Source: Lutjanus erythropterus
Lineage: Eukaryota; Chordata; Actinopteri; Lutjaniformes; Lutjanidae
Length of the DNA: 64,000 bases
Reading direction: 5' to 3'
NCBI GenBank assembly: GCA_020091685.1
Contig: CM034613.1
Coordinates: forward strand, 15,768,932-15,832,931
The notes beneath the pieces are model-generated. The model did not search any database. It saw nothing but the letters and a program-made list of their open reading frames with translations, and was not told the DNA's origin. This document shows positions 57,601-64,000 of this stretch, piece after piece. The position numbers and the translations under genes were made by a program. Numbering within the stretch: position 1 is the first letter of the stretch; each line of letters starts with the position of its first letter.

Positions 57601-60600
57601 GTCCTACTCGTACAGGTGCAACAAAACCTCTCTGTTTCTGTTTATTTTGTCTCTTTCTGTCTAAGCCAATTTAACAATTAGGAACTGAAGCTGTTCTATC
57701 TTCGTTTGACAAAAACAGTAATTTTACCTCACAGAACACGGGAGTTGCTGGTCTACCGCTGCCTCAGTCTAATGGTAGTTCGGATCAAGAGGTAGCTTTA
57801 GTCACTTTGGGGCAAACACAGGCACGGAGCCCTCCAGACCTCTTGTTCTACCACCTTTTTAATCTTTGGATAAATGATAAGTCATAAAAATAACCTTTTA
57901 CTAATGGTCGCGGACAAATTAAAGAGTCTAACAGCCTCAGGAAAGAAGCTCTTCTGTAATCTGGTGGTACTGCCGTGGATACTTGTGTATCTCTCGCCAG
58001 ACGGCCGCAACATTAAGACTGTGGGTGGGGTGGGTATTGTCTTCAGTTATCCTCCCTCTTCCTCCTTTTCCTGCACTGCTGGGCCAGCACCGCTTTATTT
58101 TTCAACAGTCTGTGCACCAGGCCAAGTCATTTGTTTACACAAGTTGGGTACTGTCTTCCTGAACAATTTCTGCAGATGACCTGTACGATCAGAATCGCTG
58201 ACCATGAGAATTGTTGTGTAGTGGGCACACACTGAGACAGTCTTGAATTAAGCATTCTGATGCTATTTTACAATTGGAAAGACATAACTAATCAGAAAAA
58301 AGTAAACATTTTATGAGACTTTGGTAAGTTGGGATATAAGACCAACCTTTGCCTAATGCAAGTCCCCCTATGTTCCCCCTATGTCATGTAGGTAAAATAA
58401 CTGTTTTTGTCATAGAAGTCCGGTGGATTTGAAGAGGACATGGTGGTTTCAAATCCTCATCAGGAAAGTAGAGTGGTGAAAATAAATCGTGTACAAACTG
58501 ATATTGATTTTTTAAGTGGCTAAAATACAGTTTGCTGCTGACCCCTTCCACAGCAGTACATTGTTTAGCTTTCTACACCAGTATATGCCTGAGGGAAATG
58601 TCAGTCAAAAAGTGATTTGCCACGCCTACACAGTTTTGATAAATGGTCTAAACAGCAAATTGACATGTTTTTTGAACTACTTTTTTTTTTTGTTGTTATG
58701 AAGGTTTATTTTAACTCTGAGTTTTATGGCCACCTAATGAGATTCTTTAGTATCAAATATGCATTTATACTATTTCAAGCCAATTTCCAGAGGCTTTAAA
58801 GTTAATAGCACTGTTAATGAGTGTAAAGCAAATCAGTAGCTCAAGGGAGGTGGCTTTTGTGACCAAATGGCTGTGCTGATGGATGATGGATGGAGTAAAG
58901 CAATAAAGAGAGGGGCCTGGGAGCGGATAAATACCAGCACACCGTTTATACATCAAGAGTGAAAGGTAGATCCACAGCAGAGACATGGATGGATGGGTGG
59001 AGGAGAGAGGAGAGACCTCTAGAGGAAAGCAGCAGATCCCTGTCTAAAACTCCCCTTTCATCTGGCCCACACAGTGCCAGATCAATCCAAACGCCCGCCC
59101 ATCATTAGGCATCAAAGGGCTGTAGGAGGGGGATCCTGTCTGCACACAACTAATCCCCTTTAAATGTGCCTTCTCAAGGAACAAAGCCACCATTACATCC
59201 ACAATGCATTTCTGGATGATCTGCACTTTTCCTGTGATGCGCCACGATCATCAAAGCAAGCGAGGTGGCAGAAAAGTTACAAAGGCAGACTTTGAATTCA
59301 GACGGGATTTCTACGGCGACCACCCGGTAGGTAACTCAGGACAAATAGTGGCGTCTTTCAACACGTTCTTTTATTCTAAATGCTCGCAAATGTTACCATC
59401 TCAAGAGGAACAAGTTCCATGTTTGAACGTCTCCATTTTTAGCCCAGGACTCTTGGTTCACATTGATAAATGTTCTGACACCGACTTAGGGGACGTGTAA
59501 AACAAAGGTCAGCTGCGTTCACTGCGAGTAGAATCATTTCCATTGCAACAGATGACAAATGGAGTCGGTTTCTTGCGTTATTGTCAAGAGATTCTCCCCA
59601 TCCCTTCAGTCCTCTCACTCTTTTCAGTGCTCTGTGTGTGTCTCTTACTGTTCCTCCCTGAAATCCATGAATAAATAATTCAAGCCACAGATTTTTCATT
59701 TTATGACTGAATATGATATTTATCCCGCCGTACCCGTGATCTTGCCACCCGCCCACCCACGCCTCTCTCAAGGAGCACATAAAACACTGTATGTCTCTTC
59801 ACCTGAGACTCAAACAAGACTTCGTAAAAAGCCCTCAACGTCGTTTTTTCTTTCTCCTTTCACCGCTTCGGGATCATCTCCTGAGCCTCTAAAATGTTGT
59901 TTCAGCACCACTTGAGTTGCTTTGTTTTCTCTTAAGCATCCACTATTCCCCTCCTCCTTCTGCTTCTTATCCCACCCTCTCATCCCCGCGTTGCCCTCCT
60001 CTCGGCATCGTGCCGTGAATCTGAGACAGTGACAAACTCCGACAAGAAAGCCAGCGATCTTGATACCTCTCTGCATCTCAATAATGGAGCAACTTGATAT
60101 GAGAGCCTTGTTATCAGGGCCCTTTTGGCTCACTGCGTGTTGCATCCCATCCGTCAATATGGAAAGAGGGGAAAGGAGTGGGGAGACACAAGGGGGAGAA
60201 TGGAGGAGGGAGGGAGCTATGGTTCAGTTATCACAGCAGTGGGATTAATGGATGTGTGGGGTTTAAATTGGCTCCCGATGACAGCGGAGGCCTCACCGTG
60301 TTTCTATCAGTTATCGGCAGGTTTCCCCCCATTACTCAGTCTCTTTCTCTCCGTCTCTCCCCCTCCCCTACTCTTTCTCCCTCGCCCTCTGTAGCTGCAA
60401 TTTATTCCTAAACCTTTAACCATTTCTGTCTGAATCCCCCACACATCAATCTCCACTCCCCTTCTTCACTCTTTGAATCCAATACTCCAGACAGCATGAT
60501 GTCCAAATTAAAGAATGTGATGGAAGCCGATGAAAGTACATAGCCTGGTGCAGTAAGTCAACTGCATAAATGGACTGAATGAGCATTTTCAATATTTGAT

Positions 60601-60884
60601 AACCGAGCGTGCTGTTAAGCAGAGTCAGAGAAAATACACCAGGGCAGTGGTTCAAAAGTTATTTTGTCTGACTTCACCTCACACCCGCCAGATGAGCTTG
60701 AGTTCTGTCATCAACACAACCCATCATATTCCAAATGTGTTCACTTCAACTGATTTCAAAGTGGATGTTGAGTAACACATCATTAAAATAAATTTTGTTA
60801 CAATGCATATTTCATAAAGTTCAACTGGCAGTGTTTAGGCAAGTTGGCGTTCTAGTACTACCTCCAGCGCTGACAGAAATGATC
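54669..60884. other. Long unique stretch, no gene seen
   Basis: An AATAAA with a following poly-A run at 55054-55070 suggests the 3' end of an old retrocopy, but no gene body is recognisable upstream. 55080-55420 (TTTTCAATTAGCACACAGTC, GGCCGTGAAATATTGATGGC) looks like conserved noncoding DNA. 57240-57375 is rich in GCTAGC/TTAGC palindromic motifs. 57880-58010 is listed separately. All open frames are under 116 codons without domains. Confidence 0.35.
57880..58010 (+). repeat. Possible dispersed repeat fragment
   Basis: AGAGTCTAACAGCCTCAGGA, then AAGAAGCTCTTCTGTAATCT, then GGTGGTACTGCCGTGGATAC, then TCTCGCCAGACGGCCGCAAC reminds me of a fish repeat in the same block order. The peptide frame across it has no known domain. 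Low confidence. Confidence 0.35.
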
Positions 60885-61570
60885 TGTTTTATCCATTTAT
60901 CCAATATTTTTTGCTAACATTTCAGTTACTTTTAACTATTTTAGCATTACTTTTAGCTGATTATTTCAACTCTTTAAACGTTACTTACAGCTAACCATTG
61001 TATATCCTTCAATTTCAGTGAATTATTTCAACAATTTATCCATTACATTTAACTTCAGGTTTCAACTGCATTGCCATTGCTTTAAGCTAACCATTTCAGA
61101 TTTTTTAAAGCCGCTACTTTAACTGTTAATCCAGTGCTTTAAGCTAACTTATTTTAACCATTTATCCATTACTTTTACCCATTTCAACTGTATGTATCCA
61201 TTACATTTAGCTGACATTAACCATTTGAACTGTTTAGATCTGTTACTTTAAGCTAACTATTCTGTTTTAGCTAATATTTCAACTGGTTATATGTTACTTT
61301 TAGCTGACCAGTTCAGCCATTTACTTTTAGCACTCTTCCAAACTGTATTTCCATTAACTTCATTAACCTTTTCAACTGTTTGTCACTACTTTTAGCTAAT
61401 TATTAAAACCATTTCTCCATTATATGTAACATTAGAGTGCTGTTTATTTGTTAAGCTATTTTTAGGCGGCAGTTTTGTTTTCAGGTATTTGTTTCAACTG
61501 TCTAACCATAAGTTTGGGCTAATTATTTGAAATGTTTACCCATTACTTCTAACCAACTATTTCAGCTACT
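60885..61570 (+). repeat. Degenerate ~36-bp minisatellite
   Basis: About 690 bp made of variants of a unit close to TTTAGCTAACTATTTCAACT plus GTTTATCCATTACTTT. Clear instances: CTTTAAGCTAACCATTTCAG, TTTTAACCATTTATCCATTA, TTTCAACTGTATGTATCCAT, ACTTTTAGCTGACCAGTTCA. Units differ widely, so the array is old. There are almost no open frames across it. Similar arrays exist in other fish (from memory). Confidence 0.8.
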
Positions 61571-61889
61571 CTGCTCTCTCGTAGTTCTCATGCAATCCAT
61601 TTGGCAAAACAGAATCTTTGGCTAAACAATGGGAGGAGTGCAGCATATCATAGCTGGTCGATTGTTGGTTATTGTTACAATAAATTTACTTAAGATAAGC
61701 CAAAGGTTCGGTTGCAACCAATAAGGACAAATACGTTTTTTAATCAAATCATACCCAGCAGCACCTGTCACTCAAATTGACCATGCACTTAATTATGCAT
61801 AAAAAATTGTATCCCTGTGTATATAGTTGTCATGAACAAGGAAATTAGCCAAAGGGAACAAAACTGTTCTTTGTACCAGGTTGTATACA
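61571..61889. other. Unique noncoding stretch
   Basis: Short AT-rich spacer with no recognised feature. Confidence 0.4.
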
Positions 61890-62105
61890 TGTTTATTTCT
61901 GCTGTATTTGGGGTATTTTGTCATGGGGGTTTATGGGGATTCACTCACTTTTGGAACCAGGCTCAAGTGGCCATCTGAGGAGCTGCAGTCTTTTCCACTC
62001 GGGCTTTGGCTTCATTTCTCAGCCCCATTGGGGCCCAACTTGGGGCATACAAGGCTTCCACAACAACTGAATAGACACCATCAGGTGCAGCACCATATTA
62101 TTCCA
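61890..62105 (+). mobile_element. Teleost repeat (ATGGGGATTCACTCACTTTTG)
   Basis: GGGGTTTATGGGGATTCACT, then CACTTTTGGAACCAGGCTCA, then AGTGGCCATCTGAGGAGCTG, then CAGTCTTTTCCACTCGGGCT, then TTGGCTTCATTTCTCAGCCC matches from memory a common fish dispersed repeat. No coding frame. Boundaries are approximate. Confidence 0.6.
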
Positions 62106-62853
62106 TTTTAAGCTTTTCTGAAAAAAGGCAGTCTAACACTTCTTAAAATGCTTGCTGTGTCTTTTAGTCAGAAGAACTTTGTCAGAGATGTTTATTCACC
62201 ACTCGCTTTGGTTCAAAAGGCTCATTCATCTAAAAGAAACTTATGCTCATGGCAGCAGATGGGCTCGGAAGGAAGAAACTATCAAACCACTATCAAAAAA
62301 AATCCCCGCAACGGTCTAATTACTTTTCACTCTTGTCGCTCTCAGTATTTTACATTTAGAGAAATGGAGGAAGAAGCTTTACCGTGGTAAAACCAAACTC
62401 AATTCGCGGTGAAAAGAAAGACCCAAATACAGCCATTTTGTTGCTACACTGATTTGGCTCACAGTCACAGACGCTGCAAACTATGAGACATCCTCAGTCT
62501 TCATGGTGGGCCTCTGTTGATCAGCTCAGTCCTTCTTTTGTGTGCTCGTTTCTTTATGTCCCACATCCTCTCTGTCACAAAAGTCCCCTGTAGGTCTCTT
62601 ATTTTCCCTTGCAAATCCTATCAGTTCCAAAACACACACGGGGTATTGCAATGATGTTTGGAAGTAGCTGATTTAATTTGCTTGTTTCTTTCTTTTTTTT
62701 TTTTTTTTTTTGTGGGAGCAGGGCACGCCATTCAGACATCTATGTGGATTCACAAACATCTGCTGCTGATGGAAAAGATACCAAAAAGCTATGGAGAAAA
62801 ACTTCCCCAGTGTGGGCAATTTACTGCTGTCAGTCACTCTGCTGACTTCCAGG
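62106..62853. other. Unique noncoding stretch with a poly-T run
   Basis: No gene. A T19 run lies at 62693-62711 and produces the Phe-run open frame spanning it. Confidence 0.45.
62693..62711. repeat. Poly-T run of 19
   Basis: Nineteen consecutive T residues, preceded by TTTCTTTC. Could be the reverse-strand poly-A tail of a retrocopy, but nothing recognisable is attached. Confidence 0.9.
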
Positions 62854-63407
62854 CAGAGATGGGAAGTAACCACGTACAAATACTTCACTACTTTTCTGAC
62901 AACTTTTAACTTTTACCCCTTACATTTTAACACAAATATCTGTTATTTCTACTTCTTGCATTTTCAAAAAAGGTTAACTACTTTAGCTTTGATGTTATTT
63001 TGCATCACTGCACACCGCCTTCTAACATCAAGACTGATTTCAACCTAAACGGATGGGATGATAACACCAAGAAAACTACTTAAAAGACATACCGAGACCA
63101 AAATGACATTAAAGTCCTAAGATGAAAATGATGTACTAGAGGTAACAAGACAAAAATGACAAAAGATGTAACAAGACGTAAGCGACAAAGATGTAAAAAG
63201 ATAAAATCTCATAAAAGACATGATAAAGAACGATGCAAAAAATGTAATAAGACCAGAACAACATAGTAATTTAACAAGAAAGACATTACTTTTACTTTTA
63301 CTTGACTAAAGAAGTTAAATCAGTACTTCTACTTTTGCCGGTCTTGTCTTACAAAAGTATCTGTACTTCTGCTTGAGTACAGAATATGTGTACTTTTGTC
63401 ACCTGTG
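62854..63407 (+). mobile_element. AAGTAC-rich hAT-type MITE, copy 2 (complete, inverted to copy 1)
   Basis: A 554-bp element. The left end is CAGAGATGGGAAGTAAC; the right end in reverse complement is CACAGGTGACAAAAGTAC. The flanks CTTCCAGG (62846-62853) and CTTCCATG (63408-63415) match at seven of eight positions, a slightly decayed hAT target duplication. The interior repeats ACAAAAATGAC, AAGATGTAACAAGAC and AAAAGACAT modules. It aligns end to end with the reverse complement of 8026-8585 (for example AACTACTTTAGCTTTGATG versus TGCTACTTTAGTTTTAATG). Confidence 0.88.
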
Positions 63408-64000
63408 CTTCCATGAAATGGCTTTATTATAGGAAACGAAAGGCGTACATTTTTTAAGAATTACACAGGTGTTTAGAGACGTCTTTCGCAGCAGAATGAT
63501 ATTATAGATTCCCTCAGGACATTCTGCTCAAGTAAAAACAGAATCAGAGCTACAAGGCTCCTACCTGACAACAATGAATTCCTAGAAACAATATGTGTCA
63601 TATCTTCATTGAGGAGTGTTTGAAGGCTTTGTGACTGCGGCGTGGTTTGACATGTAATAGAGATGAGAGCGTGGAAGTGGAAGTCGGTGTTTGCTCTTTG
63701 TGTTGTGTGTCTTGTTGTGGGAATGGGGTGAGCTGCATCTTTACACATGGCTTCCCCTCAGTGAAGGCGAAATGAAGGGGAGCCCTCGGGGCAAACACAA
63801 AGACAGGAGGATCTGGAAGAGTCTCAGATGAACATAAACACACACACACACACAAACACACCTAAACAAAAAGCACTTGAGGAAATCGTAGACACACAAT
63901 AATAAGAGTCTTGGCAAGTGGATAGCTGCTCTGGCATTTTCAGCACCATGGACAGCACCCTCCCTCAATATACTCTATCTGTGCGTCTATCACCATCAGT
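63408..64000. other. Unique noncoding stretch to the window edge
   Basis: Minus-strand frames of 75-91 codons overlap in two frames around an AC microsatellite and have no recognisable domain. No gene supported. Confidence 0.4.
63838..63854. repeat. (AC)8 microsatellite
   Basis: Short AC tract followed by AAACACACC. The Cys/Val-rich minus-strand peptide across it is a repeat translation. Confidence 0.9.

Noticed and set aside
59284..59330. Exon ending RRDFYGDHP before GTAGGT at 59328
   Set aside because: No acceptor upstream in a compatible position; the frame upstream shows no recognisable protein.
1..64000. CRISPR array, bacterial operon or phage content
   Set aside because: No regularly spaced repeats, no ribosome-binding-site-led gene strings; vertebrate transposon content throughout.
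1..64000. Well-known microRNA genes
   Set aside because: I looked by eye for mature sequences of common vertebrate families (for example let-7, miR-9, miR-124, miR-10) and found none. This is not a structural screen.

Overview
The window reads as nuclear DNA of a ray-finned fish, most likely a percomorph teleost. It is AT-leaning, has no long open reading frame, and is dotted with AC/GT and GA microsatellites. It also carries many dispersed repeats that I recognise from memory as widespread in spiny-rayed fish: AAGTAC-rich hAT MITEs, 'aaggttc' minisatellite-filled elements, GACTTG-rich elements, a Tc1/mariner relic and a LINE 3' end. No complete protein gene, rRNA, tRNA or CRISPR array is supported. 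The longest open frame (172 codons, minus strand, 49087-49605) has no recognisable domain. The best reading is a gene-poor intergenic stretch or a very large intron.

Layout. 1-9.7 kb: unique sequence, a back-to-back repeat pair at 3.3-4.1 kb and a complete hAT MITE at 8.0-8.6 kb. 9.7-10.6 kb: a dead Tc1/mariner transposase 3' half and another dispersed repeat. 11.5-16.8 kb: a stretch bounded by a 93-bp inverted repeat whose arms differ at one base. 19.6-20.5 kb: first of three same-orientation 'aaggttc' elements and a hairpin-bearing repeat. 22.4-27.0 kb: the densest repeat cluster, with a degenerate LINE 3' end embedded between GACTTG-rich elements. 27.3-33.9 kb: mostly unique sequence with two speculative exon-like segments. 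33.9-36.5 kb: four repeat copies. 37-41 kb: AT-rich, homeobox-motif-rich unique sequence that looks like conserved noncoding DNA. 41.3-48.9 kb: second repeat cluster ('aaggttc' copies 2 and 3, a hAT MITE with a perfect 8-bp target duplication, an AT-rich degenerate repeat block, a second small hAT MITE). 49-60.8 kb: mainly unique sequence. 60.9-63.4 kb: a degenerate roughly 36-bp minisatellite, another dispersed repeat and a third AAGTAC hAT MITE inverted relative to the first.

No set of genes works together here. Any function probably lies in cis-regulatory DNA, which cannot be demonstrated from one sequence; conserved-element calls are guesses from sequence texture. Family recognition of repeats rests on my memory of teleost genomes plus the within-window copies, target-site duplications and inverted termini that can be seen directly. 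I found no convincing new biological system. The most solid unexpected observations are the 93-bp inverted pair and the three hAT MITEs with readable 8-bp target duplications.
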